Origin: PALSA-693 sp963834725
GTDB taxonomy: Bacteria > Actinomycetota > Acidimicrobiia > Acidimicrobiales > Palsa-688
Direction of reading: 5' to 3'
Assembly: GCA_963834725.1 (NCBI GenBank)
Contig: CAWICN010000001.1
Span: 5,766,001-5,830,000 of the forward strand
Length of the DNA: 64,000 nucleotides
Below, in pieces: positions 42,667-50,508 of this stretch (position 1 is the stretch's first letter; every line of letters begins with the position of its first letter). The translations under genes and the position numbers were made by a program. The notes under the pieces were generated by a model, which searched no databases, had not been told where the DNA came from, and was given only the letters and a program-made list of their open reading frames with translations.

Positions 42667-43644
42667 TCAGGGCCCAAGATGGGCTCTGAGGTGCTTGTTG
42701 TAGAACTCGAAGAAGCCCGCCTGGTCGGGGCCGATCTGGTTGATGTACAGCTGGTCGAAGCCGACATCCCGGTAGGCCTGGATCGCGTCGAGGTACGGCT
42801 GGGGGTCGGGCCCGCAGGGGACCTGGCCGGCCACCATACCCTCGGTGACCAGGGATGAGGCCTGCTCGAAATGAGCCGGCATGGGCAGCTCCTGATTGAG
42901 CTGCCCGGGCAGGCCCTCAGTCGGCCACACGGTATGGGCCATGCGACGAGCGGCGGCGGTGTCCTCGTTCCAGCACACCTTGACGGCGCCCACCAACCGG
43001 CCCATGCCGCCCTGAGCCCGGTAGCTCCGGACCGCCTCTCCGTCCGGGGTAGTGGTGATGAAGCCGTCGCCGATCCGGGCCGCCATGGTGAGCGCCTGCG
43101 GGCCGAAGGCGGAAACGATAACCGGCGGCGGCTGTTCCGGGCAGGAATAGATCCGGGCGTTCTCGACCGTGTAGAAGCGGCCATGGTGGTTGACGATGCC
43201 GCCCTGCCAGAGCTCGCGCAGGACGCCGACCGCCTCTTCGAGCATCTGCAGCCGGGTGGGCGCGGGGGGCCAGCGGTGACCGAGGATGTGCTCGTTGAGG
43301 GCCTCGCCCGACCCGACGCCGAGCGAAAAGCGACCCTCGAGCAGCAGCTGCGAAGTCGCGGCCGCCTGGGCGACGATGGCCGGATGCACCCGGACCGTCG
43401 GGCAGGTCACCCCGGTGGTCACCCGTAGCCCGGTCGTGGCCGCGATCGCCCCGATGACGCTCCAGACGAACGGGCTCTCGCCCTGCCGATCGATCCAGGG
43501 GTGGAAGTGGTCGGAGATCAGCACCGAGCGAAAGCCCGCCTCTTCGGCCATCTGCGCCTGGGCCACCAGGGCGGCGGGCCCGTGTTCCTCGCTGGAGAGG
43601 AACACGCCGATGTCGAACGAGGCGTTTGGCGGGCTGGTCGTCAT
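42667..43644 (-). CDS. F420-dependent LLM oxidoreductase (FGD-like)
   Basis: A 325-residue luciferase-like enzyme of the F420-dependent glucose-6-phosphate dehydrogenase-like subfamily. DIGVFLSSEEHGPAALVAQA starts the barrel; FRSVLISDHFHPWIDRQGES contains the F420-binding SDHFHPW signature; GLRVTTGVTCPTVRVHPAIV and FSLGVGSGEALNEHILGHRW follow, and VIVSAFGPQALTMAARIGDG is the phosphate-binding end. It ends FDQLYINQIGPDQAGFFEFY. ATG 43644 is chosen with a GGCGGG upstream. The paralogue at 57628 has the same plan. Deazaflavin-dependent hydride transfer is expected; the substrate may be a sugar phosphate, an alcohol or another compound. Confidence 0.9.
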   Translation of the reverse strand: MTTSPPNASFDIGVFLSSEEHGPAALVAQAQMAEEAGFRSVLISDHFHPWIDRQGESPFVWSVIGAIAATTGLRVTTGVTCPTVRVHPAIVAQAAATSQLLLEGRFSLGVGSGEALNEHILGHRWPPAPTRLQMLEEAVGVLRELWQGGIVNHHGRFYTVENARIYSCPEQPPPVIVSAFGPQALTMAARIGDGFITTTPDGEAVRSYRAQGGMGRLVGAVKVCWNEDTAAARRMAHTVWPTEGLPGQLNQELPMPAHFEQASSLVTEGMVAGQVPCGPDPQPYLDAIQAYRDVGFDQLYINQIGPDQAGFFEFYNKHLRAHLGP

Positions 43645-43799
43645 GGCGCCGACATACCCGCCCGACCGGCCGCGAAACCGGGGCACGCCACCTCCCCGGC
43701 CCCGCTAGGGGAGGGCCGGGACGGCGGTTGGACAGAAGCTCCCGGCTAGTGCTTGAGATGCGAAGCGCTTAGGGTCAGCGTCCTCGCCGCGACTTCCGC

Positions 43800-44009
43800 T
43801 CAGACCTGCACGGCCCAAGGTCTGACCGTCAGTCGTCGGGATTCACTGTCCGCTGACTCCCCGGACCAGAAGTCCTCATCTTCGCCGAGCATGGGTCGTG
43901 CGCCATAGCCCTCCTCGACGTAGTTCGCCGCTCCGTCGGCGGTTGCGAAGACGGCGTTGACCGCATCGTGGCCGCCCCTTTCTACGGTGAACACCCAGAC
44001 GTAACTCAT
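43800..44009 (-). CDS. small hypothetical protein, 69 aa
   Basis: A compact acidic frame from ATG 44009: SYVWVFTVERGGHDAVNAVF, then TADGAANYVEEGYGARPMLG and an acidic end. It has a beta-alpha-beta look and no cysteines or membrane segment. I do not know the family. An in-frame GTG three codons upstream is an alternative. An 18-base tandem repeat array lies directly upstream (44022-44109), so its promoter would be within or beyond the array. Confidence 0.5.
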   Translation of the reverse strand: MSYVWVFTVERGGHDAVNAVFATADGAANYVEEGYGARPMLGEDEDFWSGESADSESRRLTVRPWAVQV

Positions 44010-44021
44010 CGGCCGCACAAT

Positions 44022-44109
44022 GTACCGGCCAGGTGAGGGGTACTGGCCAGGTGGTGGGTACTGGCCAGGTGTGGTGGGTACTGGCCAGTGGCTACTGGCC
44101 GGGTGACGG
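44022..44109 (+). repeat. 18-bp tandem repeat, about five degenerate copies
   Basis: Copies of GTACTGGCCAGGTGGTGG-type sequence start at 44022, 44040, 44058, 44078 and 44093, with small length changes (18, 18, 20, 15 and 17 bases). Each contains the near-palindrome CTGGCCAG. The array lies between the small minus-strand ORF and the basic protein gene. No spacers of CRISPR kind separate the copies. Confidence 0.85.
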
Positions 44110-44262
44110 CACCCGCCTCCGCCTGGTCATCGGCTGCCAGACGACCCGGCTGGACGGGAGGGGGCTAGGGCTCCCGCGAAGTCCGGTCGGACCGATGCGA
44201 ACCATCGAGAGCCAAATTCGGAAGCTGCGGGGCGGCAGGGGGGCACCGACCCCCCAGATGGT

Positions 44263-44685
44263 GTGGCGAAGGCAGCGCAGGCTGCATCGGCGAGGAGGAC
44301 CGCCCGTCGTCCGGCCAATCCGCCCCGTCCCGACAACGAGCGGACTACCAGGAAGTCGCCTGCGTCCCAGAAAGCGACAGCAGCCAGGTCGAGCCCCGCG
44401 ACGAAGGTGCCGGCAGCGACGAAGGTGCCGGCAGCGAAGAAGGTGCCGGCAGCGACGAAGGCGCCGGCAGCGAGGAAGTCTCAAGCCACCACGAAGGCCT
44501 CGGGGACCAGGAAGGCTTCCAGGGCCACGAAGGGGTCAGGGGCCAAGAAGGCTTCCGGGGCGACGAAGGGGTCGAGGGCCACGAAGGTGTCGGGGGCTAC
44601 GAAGGGGTCAGGGGCCAAGAAGGCCTCGGGGACAAAGAAGGCCGCCGCCAATAGGCGGGCTGCCAGCACGGGGGCGGCCTCCTGA
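44263..44685 (+). CDS. histone H1-like Lys/Ala/Thr repeat protein
   Basis: A 140-residue highly basic frame from GTG 44263. After SARRTARRPANPPRP it is built of repeated blocks such as ATKVPAATKVPAAKKVPAAT and SGATKGSRATKVSGATKGSG, 18-residue-scale repeats like the C-terminal tails of mycobacterial HupB or eukaryotic H1. DNA or polyphosphate binding is likely from composition. A coding-like stretch just upstream in another frame, MRTIESQIRKLRGG near 44198, could be a true N-terminus lost by frameshift. The repeated DNA gives long open frames on other frames and strand too, so the choice of frame rests on the Lys/Ala composition. Confidence 0.5.
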   Translation: MAKAAQAASARRTARRPANPPRPDNERTTRKSPASQKATAARSSPATKVPAATKVPAAKKVPAATKAPAARKSQATTKASGTRKASRATKGSGAKKASGATKGSRATKVSGATKGSGAKKASGTKKAAANRRAASTGAAS

Positions 44686-44768
44686 CGCTTACGGGAGATT
44701 CGTAGCGGCAGGACGGGCGCACCGTATGTGCATCGCTTGAGCGCCCTTAGTTTTGTGATGCAGGCCGA

Positions 44769-45818
44769 TCACTGCTGCTGCAGCGCTGGTTCGTCCGTCG
44801 GAGATTCGGCCCGGCTCGCCGGCTGTGGGTCGGGATGCTCGCCCATCTGGCGCAGGGTACGGAGCCGGGCCAGGGCGAACGGCATCGGGAGCCACAGGCT
44901 GAGCGCCCGATAGACGAACATCCCCACGATGGCGACCGCGAACGGTGCTCCGCTGGCCCACAAGGTCACCGGAAGGACCAGCTCCAGGACGCCGGCCCCG
45001 GCAAAGGGGCCGGTGCGCCGGGTGAAGACCATGCCAGTACCGAAGCCGATGATGAACCGGGCCCAGTTAATGTGGTAGCCGAAGGCGGCCATGCCGGCCC
45101 AGCCCGCATAGCTCTCGGCCAACCAGAATGCCGTCATGCCGAGAAGGACCGGGGCCCAGCGCAGCGGCTCCCGGAACAGGGCGTATACAAGATGAATCCC
45201 GTCCAGGAAGATCCCCACCTTGCCCTTCCGGCCCGGCGCGTCGCGCAGTCGGTCCCGGTACCGCTCGGCCAGCCAGAAGGCCAGCATGAACCCGGGTACC
45301 GGGATCACCGCCCAGGGCAGGGTGAAGTCGAGGGGCGGTGTCGAGAAGCCCATCACCAAGACCACGATGGCAGCCACCGTGCCGATCAGGCTGAGGATCC
45401 CATGCTCCAAGCCGCCCAGGCAGCTGACCCGTACTTTGGCGTCGCGTTCGTCGGCCCCGGCGGCCTGCAGGGCGTAGGCGTCCAGCGCCGCCGCCCCGTG
45501 GGCCAGGAACCCTCCGAAGCCGGCGGTGACGATGGCCCGCAGCTGAGGTCTGGCCACCTCGGGACCGCCATCGATCTGATAGATCCCCCTATAGGCGTAG
45601 TAGTACCCGACATAGGACAGAAGGAGGGCGACCACAATGGTGGCCAGGTAGGGCCAGCGGACGATCGTCAGTACACGCCGCACCTCAGAGAAACCGGCCG
45701 CATAGGCCAAGCCGACGCCGGCGCCTATCTGCAATACCGCGGTCGTGGCGGCGAGCAATCCCAGCTGGGCGCCGCGACGATCCAGGTAATGCACAGAGAG
45801 GCTGGGGCGAGATCCCAT
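44769..45818 (-). CDS. lysylphosphatidylglycerol-synthase-like (UPF0104) integral membrane protein
   Basis: A 349-residue membrane protein with about eight helices, starting at ATG 45818. LGLLAATTAVLQIGAGVGLA, YLATIVVALLLSYVGYYYAY, RAIVTAGFGGFLAHGAAALD and LGGLEHGILSLIGTVAAIVV resemble the flippase-type membrane region of the LPG synthase / UPF0104 family; PVLLGMTAFWLAESYAGWAG and FTRRTGPFAGAGVLELVLPV follow. There is no soluble aminoacyl-transferase domain, so it is not a full MprF. The C-terminal tail is polar. It diverges from the Mnh operon, separated by 166 bases. The function (lipid flipping or export) is inferred only. Confidence 0.75.
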   Translation of the reverse strand: MGSRPSLSVHYLDRRGAQLGLLAATTAVLQIGAGVGLAYAAGFSEVRRVLTIVRWPYLATIVVALLLSYVGYYYAYRGIYQIDGGPEVARPQLRAIVTAGFGGFLAHGAAALDAYALQAAGADERDAKVRVSCLGGLEHGILSLIGTVAAIVVLVMGFSTPPLDFTLPWAVIPVPGFMLAFWLAERYRDRLRDAPGRKGKVGIFLDGIHLVYALFREPLRWAPVLLGMTAFWLAESYAGWAGMAAFGYHINWARFIIGFGTGMVFTRRTGPFAGAGVLELVLPVTLWASGAPFAVAIVGMFVYRALSLWLPMPFALARLRTLRQMGEHPDPQPASRAESPTDEPALQQQ

Positions 45819-45984
45819 AGGGGTGTCTTCACATTTACCCCACCGATCACAAAGTCTCACCGGCGGCCGGCGTGGTCCCCCGGGCCCATCTGGCCGATCC
45901 CCCGATTGCCAGGCGGCGCTTCCTGTTTCCAGGTGCGTGGAAATGGGAATAAAACCGGCGTGCTACAGCGAGGGAGCGTCGCTG

Positions 45985-46536
45985 ATGTCCCAGGTTGAAG
46001 GGCCGCTCGCTGGGGCCGGGACGCCGCGCCGGCAATCTCGAGATGTGCCGCTGATCCGTCGCGCCGGGGCCTGGCTCGTCTGGTGGGTCCTTCTCATGTC
46101 GTTGTGGATCCTCATCGATGACACGCTGGCTCTCGCCGAGCTGGTCGCCGGCGCTGCAGTGGCAGCCTTGTCAGCTTCTCTCGTTGAGCTGATTGCCAAT
46201 CAAGCCGACAGCCGGTTCCGGATGCGGATCGAATGGTTGCAGCCCGCTTTCCGCCTCCCTGTCGACCTGGCTCGAGACACGCTTCGTGTCCTCGGTGTGC
46301 TTTGGCGCCAGATCATTCGGGGCGAGGAGCCCGACAGCGGTTTCCGGGTGCTGCCGGTGCGGTTCGGCGACGACACCCCTGAAGGAGCGACCCGGCGGGC
46401 GTTGCTCGTCGGTGGCCGCTCCGTCGCCCCCAATACCTTTGTCCTGGGCCTCGACAGGGAGACCGGGCTCATGGTCATTCACCAGCTGGTCGTCGACCAG
46501 GGCGAACCCCTCGACGACCCGGGGGCGCCGCAATGA
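45985..46536 (+). CDS. mnhE: Na+/H+ antiporter subunit E (MnhE/MrpE)
   Basis: A 183-residue subunit E of the Mrp/Mnh multisubunit cation/proton antiporter. GAWLVWWVLLMSLWILIDDT is the first helix, ELVAGAAVAALSASLVELIA the second; PVDLARDTLRVLGVLWRQII and APNTFVLGLDRETGLMVIHQ then LV are the soluble family motifs. ATG 45985 has GGGAG at nine bases; a longer frame upstream is not needed. It is the first gene of a seven-cistron operon and ends in ATGA with mnhF. Confidence 0.88.
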   Translation: MSQVEGPLAGAGTPRRQSRDVPLIRRAGAWLVWWVLLMSLWILIDDTLALAELVAGAAVAALSASLVELIANQADSRFRMRIEWLQPAFRLPVDLARDTLRVLGVLWRQIIRGEEPDSGFRVLPVRFGDDTPEGATRRALLVGGRSVAPNTFVLGLDRETGLMVIHQLVVDQGEPLDDPGAPQ

Positions 46537-46784
46537 ACGGGTTCGTCGCCGCCGCGGCCGCCATGATGCTCGGGCTGGGACCGTGCCTCTGGGTGATTGT
46601 TCGAGGCGAGCTCATGGCCGCGGTAGCGGCGTACGAGCTGGCGAGCGCCATCGTGGTGATGGTGCTGGCCTGCCTCTCACAGGGGTTCGGCCGCTCCGGT
46701 GAGTTCGAGCTCGCGGTCCTGCTCGCGGTCATGCTGTACGGCAGCGGTCTGGTCTTTGTTCGCAGCCTGGAGCGGTGGCTTTGA
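46533..46784 (+). CDS. mnhF: antiporter subunit F (MnhF/MrpF)
   Basis: An 83-residue protein of three membrane helices: FVAAAAAMMLGLGPCLWVIV, MAAVAAYELASAIVVMVLAC and ELAVLLAVMLYGSGLVFVRS. Length, helix number and position between E and G match MrpF. Start and stop overlap both neighbours by four bases (ATGA and TTGA). Confidence 0.85.
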   Translation: MNGFVAAAAAMMLGLGPCLWVIVRGELMAAVAAYELASAIVVMVLACLSQGFGRSGEFELAVLLAVMLYGSGLVFVRSLERWL

Positions 46785-47116
46785 TCGTCAAGGACCTTGT
46801 CAGTGATGTTCTCTTGGGGCTGGCAGTGCTGGTCGTCCTGTCATGCGCTCTGGGCATTCTGGTGATGAAGGACCCGTACCAGAAGCTGCATTTCGTCAGC
46901 CCGGCGGCCCTGCTGGCCCCGATCCTGGTGGCCCTCGCCGTACTCGCGGTCAAGGGCTATTACGAGAACACCACCGAGACGTGGCTTGCCCTCTTGTTCA
47001 TGGTGATGACGGGGCCGTTCCTCACGCACGCCACCATCCGGGCCGCCCGGGTGCGCCAGAGCGGGGACTGGCGGCCGGGTCGCGCCCGAGACATCCCGCC
47101 GGAAGAGGAGGCGTAA
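46781..47116 (+). CDS. mnhG: antiporter subunit G (MnhG/MrpG)
   Basis: A 111-residue subunit with three helices. VLSCALGILVMKDPYQKLHF, then VSPAALLAPILVALAVLAV is the family signature (GxxxxRDxYxRLH-type), and LFMVMTGPFLTHATIRAA the last helix. I start at TTG 46781, which overlaps the mnhF stop as TTGA and has TGGAG about nine bases upstream; GTG 46775 is the alternative. The soluble tail is charged. Confidence 0.87.
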   Translation: MIVKDLVSDVLLGLAVLVVLSCALGILVMKDPYQKLHFVSPAALLAPILVALAVLAVKGYYENTTETWLALLFMVMTGPFLTHATIRAARVRQSGDWRPGRARDIPPEEEA

Positions 47117-47118
47117 CC

Positions 47119-47379
47119 TTGGGCCCCTCCACCGGTGTCATGGCCTCGCTGCAGGTTGTCGTCCTGGTGGCAGTCGCTGCGGGGGCGACCACCGTGGTGC
47201 TGGTTCGCAGACCAGCGCGCCAGGTCATCGCCTTGAGCGTGTATGGGGTGGTCCTGGCGGTCCTGTTCATGGCCTTTCAGGCGCCTGACGTGGCGCTCTC
47301 CATGCTCACCGTCGGCTCGGTCGTTCTTCCCCTGCTGCTGCTGCTGGCGCTGGCCAAGATGCGGAAGCAGGAAGAGTGA
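47119..47379 (+). CDS. DUF4040 (MbhD/MrpA-C-like) antiporter subunit
   Basis: An 86-residue membrane protein starting at TTG 47119 behind AGGAGG. ASLQVVVLVAVAAGATTVVL, VIALSVYGVVLAVLFMAFQA, PDVALSMLTVGSVVLPLLLL give three helices of the DUF4040 type, which in classical Mrp systems is the C-terminal part of MrpA and in membrane-bound hydrogenases is MbhD. PDVALSM is the conserved acidic loop-helix. Here it stands as a separate small gene between G and B; its stop overlaps mnhB (GTGA). Confidence 0.85.
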   Translation: MGPSTGVMASLQVVVLVAVAAGATTVVLVRRPARQVIALSVYGVVLAVLFMAFQAPDVALSMLTVGSVVLPLLLLLALAKMRKQEE

Positions 47380-48155
47380 CGCCCGGACAGCGCCGCGGCG
47401 TGTTTTTGGTCGCCGGGACCGGTTTGGTCGCGTTCTTCCTTTGGGGCGCGGTGGGACTGCCCGGCTTCGGGAAGTACCCCGGCCCTTACGGCGACATCAT
47501 CAACGCCATTGCAGTGGCCCAGACCCACGCCACCGGCGTCGTATCAGCGGTGAACTTCGAGTACCGCGGGTTCGACACCCTCGGCGAGGAGTTCATCCTG
47601 TTTATGGCGGCCACCGGGGTCGCCATGGTGCTGCGACACCTGCGGGAGGAGGGCGAACGCTCGGCCGTGGACGAGGCCCGAGACCGCGAGGTGCCGCCCA
47701 CGAGCGACGCCGTCCGCATGACTGCCATCGTGATGGCCGGGCCCACCTTCGTGGTGGGCTGGTATCTGGCCACTCACGCCCAGACGACCCCCTCCGGCGG
47801 GTTCCAGGGCGGGGTGGTGATGACCACCGCTTTCGTGCTCATCTATCTGGGCGGTCAGTTCCTCGTGCTGAAGCGCATCTCGCCAGTGGCGGTCACCGAT
47901 GCCGTCGAGGCGGTCGGGGCAGGGGGCTTCGCCGCGATCGGGGTCAGCGCGCTGGTGGTCGGCGTCCCGTACCTGAGCAACGTGCTTCCCCTCGGCAGCA
48001 CGCCCGGGGCCATCGACTCTTCGGGGACGATCGCCCTCATCAGCTTCTTCGTCGGAGTAGAGGTCGCCGCCGCCTTCCTCATCATCCTCACTGAGCTGCT
48101 CGAGCAGACGCTGCTGGTCCGCCAAGAGGGGTCCAGTCGCTCGGAAGGGGGGTAG
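47376..48155 (+). CDS. mnhB: antiporter subunit B (MnhB/MrpB) with MbhE-like N-terminal part
   Basis: A 259-residue subunit. Residues 1-85 resemble the MbhE-like unit (AVGLPGFGKYPGPYGDIINA, FEYRGFDTLGEEFILFMAAT), and residues about 110-250 the MnhB domain: GPTFVVGWYLATHAQTTPSG then GFQGGVVMTTAFVLIYLGGQ, and ALISFFVGVEVAAAFLIILT. In classical systems the first unit is fused to MrpA. GTG 47376 overlaps the DUF4040 stop. It is separated from mnhC by six bases. Confidence 0.88.
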   Translation: MTPGQRRGVFLVAGTGLVAFFLWGAVGLPGFGKYPGPYGDIINAIAVAQTHATGVVSAVNFEYRGFDTLGEEFILFMAATGVAMVLRHLREEGERSAVDEARDREVPPTSDAVRMTAIVMAGPTFVVGWYLATHAQTTPSGGFQGGVVMTTAFVLIYLGGQFLVLKRISPVAVTDAVEAVGAGGFAAIGVSALVVGVPYLSNVLPLGSTPGAIDSSGTIALISFFVGVEVAAAFLIILTELLEQTLLVRQEGSSRSEGG

Positions 48156-48161
48156 CCCGCG

Positions 48162-48506
48162 GTGGACATCTTTCCCTTCGTGGTCGTGGCATGGGTCCTG
48201 GTGGCCGGTCTCTACGGCATCATCACCAGCCGGCACGTCGTCCATCAGATCGTCTGCCTGATCGTCGTCCAGTCCTCGACCTATGTCCTGCTGCTCGGCG
48301 TCGGGTACAAGACGGGAGCGGTCGCGCCGTACTTCTATGACATCCCGTTGCACACCCCGGCGGTCGACTCGGTCGTCCAGGCCCTCGCCCTCACCGATGT
48401 GGTCGTGGAAGCGGCGGTAACGGCCCTGCTGCTTGCTTTTGCCATCCAGGCCCACAAGCGCTTCGGCACCGCGGACCCGGAAGATTTCCGCCAGCTCCGG
48501 GGCTGA
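48162..48506 (+). CDS. mnhC: antiporter subunit C (MnhC/MrpC, NuoK-like)
   Basis: A 114-residue NuoK homologue of three helices: FVVVAWVLVAGLYGIITSRH, IVCLIVVQSSTYVLLLGVGY and ALALTDVVVEAAVTALLLAF. The second-helix pattern and ALTDVVVEAAVTAL, with its acidic residues, are the MrpC signature. GTG 48162 has GGGGGG upstream at a suitable distance. It is followed by mnhD after 12 bases. Confidence 0.9.
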   Translation: MDIFPFVVVAWVLVAGLYGIITSRHVVHQIVCLIVVQSSTYVLLLGVGYKTGAVAPYFYDIPLHTPAVDSVVQALALTDVVVEAAVTALLLAFAIQAHKRFGTADPEDFRQLRG

Positions 48507-48518
48507 GCTCCTCGGCCC

Positions 48519-50354
48519 ATGAACACGCTCCTACCCCTGGCGGTGGTGGTGCCATTGCTCGTGGCGGCCGGCGTTTCGGCGCTCAACATGCTGCTCAACC
48601 GGGCTCGCCGCCTCCTCGACGCCGTCACTATCGCTACCGCGGTGGCAACCACGGGCATGACCATCGCCATCCTGGTTGGTTCGGCGGGCGGCCAGCGCGT
48701 TTACTGGTTTGCCGGCTTCACGCCGAACCACGGCGTCGCCATCGGCATTGACTTCGCAGTCGGTGCCCTGAACGCCGGTCTGGCCGCGCTGACCGCCCTG
48801 CTGGTCACGGCCGCGATGGTCTTCTCCTGGCGCTACTTCGAGCAGGTCTCGACCTACTTCCACACCTTGATGCTCGTGTTCATGGCCGGCATGATCGGGT
48901 TCTGCCTCACCGGCGACCTGTTCAACCTCTTCGTCTGGTTCGAGGTCATGGGGGTGTCCGCCTACGCCCTCACCGCCTACCGGCCCGAGGAGAAAGGACC
49001 GCTTCAGGGCGCCCTCAACTTCGCCATCACCAACAGTGTCGGCGCCTACCTCAGCCTGACCGGGATCGCCCTGCTGTACGGGCGGACCGGGGCGCTCAAC
49101 ATGGCGCAGATCGGGGGCGACCTGTCCCGCCACCCGCCGGACGGTCTGGTCATCGTGGCGTTCGTGCTGGTGATCGTCGGGCTGCTGACCAAGAGCTCAA
49201 TCGTCCCGTTTCATTTCTGGCTGGCCGACGCCCACGCCGTCGCTCCGACTCCGGTCTGCGTCCTCTTCTCCGGGGTCATGGTCGAGCTGGGCCTCTATGG
49301 CATCGCCCGGGTCTACTGGTCGGTCTTTGGCAACGCCGTGGATCATCGCGACGTCATCCGCAACGCCTTTCTGGTCCTCGGGGTCCTGACGGCTCTGGTC
49401 GGCGCCTTGTTCTGCTACCGCCAGCGCCACCTGAAGCGGCTCCTGGCCTTCTCGACCATCAGCCATGCCGGTCTGTTCCTGCTCGGCATCGCCCTGCTCA
49501 CCCCGCTCGGGTTGGCCGGGGCCGCGATGTACGTCGCCGGCCACGGGTTGGTGAAGGCCGCGCTTTTCCTTTGCGTCGGCATCGTCCTCCACCGCCTTGG
49601 GTCGGTCGACGAGACCTGGTTGCACGGTCGCGGCCGCGGCTTGCGAGCTGCGGGCGTGGTCTTCACTTTGGCCGCCCTGGGCCTCGCCGACCTGCCGCCC
49701 TTCGCGACGTTCCTCGGCAAAGGCTGGATAGAGGAGAGCGGGACCGCGCACGGGATGGCCTGGCTCACCGTGGTCTTCATCGTCTCGTCCATGATCGTGG
49801 GCGGCGCCGTGCTGCGAGTCGCAGGCGGCGTGTTCTGGGGATTGGGCGACCCACCCCCGCAGGATCGCCGCATGGCCCAGGAGTCCACCGAGGAAACGGG
49901 CGAGACCGAGGAGGGCAGGCAGCGCACTCCGTTGAGCATGATCGTGCCGCCCGCGGTGCTGGTTGGGCTCGCCCTGGTGGTGGCGCTTCTCCCGGAGGTT
50001 GGTTCCCTGATCCAGGCCGCCGCCGTTCGCTTCCAGGACCAGAATGCCTATGCGTCCACGGTGCTCGGCGGCGCCCATGTCGTTCACCCATCCGCCCTGG
50101 CGGCCGCGGAGGACACCGGCGTCACCATCTCTGACGTGCTGACCTCGGTCGGAACGGCCGCCGGTGCCATCCTCCTGGCGTTGGTCGGCCTCTACTGGCG
50201 CCGGCTGCCGGTGCTGCGACGGGGCGCCGAGCCTGGCAGCGGGCTGATCGGACCGGTGGAGCGGTTCCAGAGCGGCGTGGTCAACGACTATGTGACGTGG
50301 ATGGTGGTAGGGACGGTCTGTCTCGGAGGGGGGCTGGCATTTTCGATCCGCTGA
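48519..50354 (+). CDS. mnhD: antiporter subunit D (MnhD/MrpD, NuoM/N-like)
   Basis: A 611-residue proton-translocating subunit related to NuoL/M/N, with about 14 helices. DLFNLFVWFEVMGVSAYALT carries the conserved Glu of helix 5; LLTKSSIVPFHFWLADAHAV then APTPVCVLFSGVMVELGLYG holds the Lys of helix 7; RQRHLKRLLAFSTISHAGLF gives the helix-12-side Lys/His. A hydrophilic loop at about residues 450-475 precedes the last helices. No MrpA (NuoL-like) gene accompanies it, so ion exchange must rely on this subunit or on a partner elsewhere. The gene ends just before a strong terminator. Confidence 0.92.
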   Translation: MNTLLPLAVVVPLLVAAGVSALNMLLNRARRLLDAVTIATAVATTGMTIAILVGSAGGQRVYWFAGFTPNHGVAIGIDFAVGALNAGLAALTALLVTAAMVFSWRYFEQVSTYFHTLMLVFMAGMIGFCLTGDLFNLFVWFEVMGVSAYALTAYRPEEKGPLQGALNFAITNSVGAYLSLTGIALLYGRTGALNMAQIGGDLSRHPPDGLVIVAFVLVIVGLLTKSSIVPFHFWLADAHAVAPTPVCVLFSGVMVELGLYGIARVYWSVFGNAVDHRDVIRNAFLVLGVLTALVGALFCYRQRHLKRLLAFSTISHAGLFLLGIALLTPLGLAGAAMYVAGHGLVKAALFLCVGIVLHRLGSVDETWLHGRGRGLRAAGVVFTLAALGLADLPPFATFLGKGWIEESGTAHGMAWLTVVFIVSSMIVGGAVLRVAGGVFWGLGDPPPQDRRMAQESTEETGETEEGRQRTPLSMIVPPAVLVGLALVVALLPEVGSLIQAAAVRFQDQNAYASTVLGGAHVVHPSALAAAEDTGVTISDVLTSVGTAAGAILLALVGLYWRRLPVLRRGAEPGSGLIGPVERFQSGVVNDYVTWMVVGTVCLGGGLAFSIR

Positions 50355-50416
50355 GCCCGAGCCCGGGGCCCGACAATGGAGTTTGGGATGGGGTACAGCG
50401 GGAAGAAGTAGATCAC

Positions 50417-50466
50417 AACGACCCCGACTTCCTTCGTCCCACCCCGGGGGAGGTCGGGGTCGTTTT
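50417..50466 (+). terminator. intrinsic terminator of the Mnh operon
   Basis: AACGACCCCGACTT pairs with AGGTCGGGGTCGTT to form a stem of about 13 base pairs around a GC-rich loop, followed directly by a short T run (TTTT). It lies 63 bases after the mnhD stop and is one of the few classical terminators in the window. On the opposite strand it has no T run, so it serves the plus-strand operon. Confidence 0.88.
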
Positions 50467-50508
50467 CCTGCCCGCCCGTTTTTCACCGGACGCTCAAGCG
50501 CTCAAGGC

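Noticed and set aside
44033..44740. 235-codon Arg-rich frame over the basic repeat gene
   Set aside because: It alternates frames with the repeat (RRCRQRRR strings) and only its short opening looks protein-like; the Lys/Ala frame is more plausible.
49197..50486. 429-codon minus-strand frame opposite mnhD
   Set aside because: Antisense to a clear membrane subunit and it reads across the terminator; no recognisable domain.
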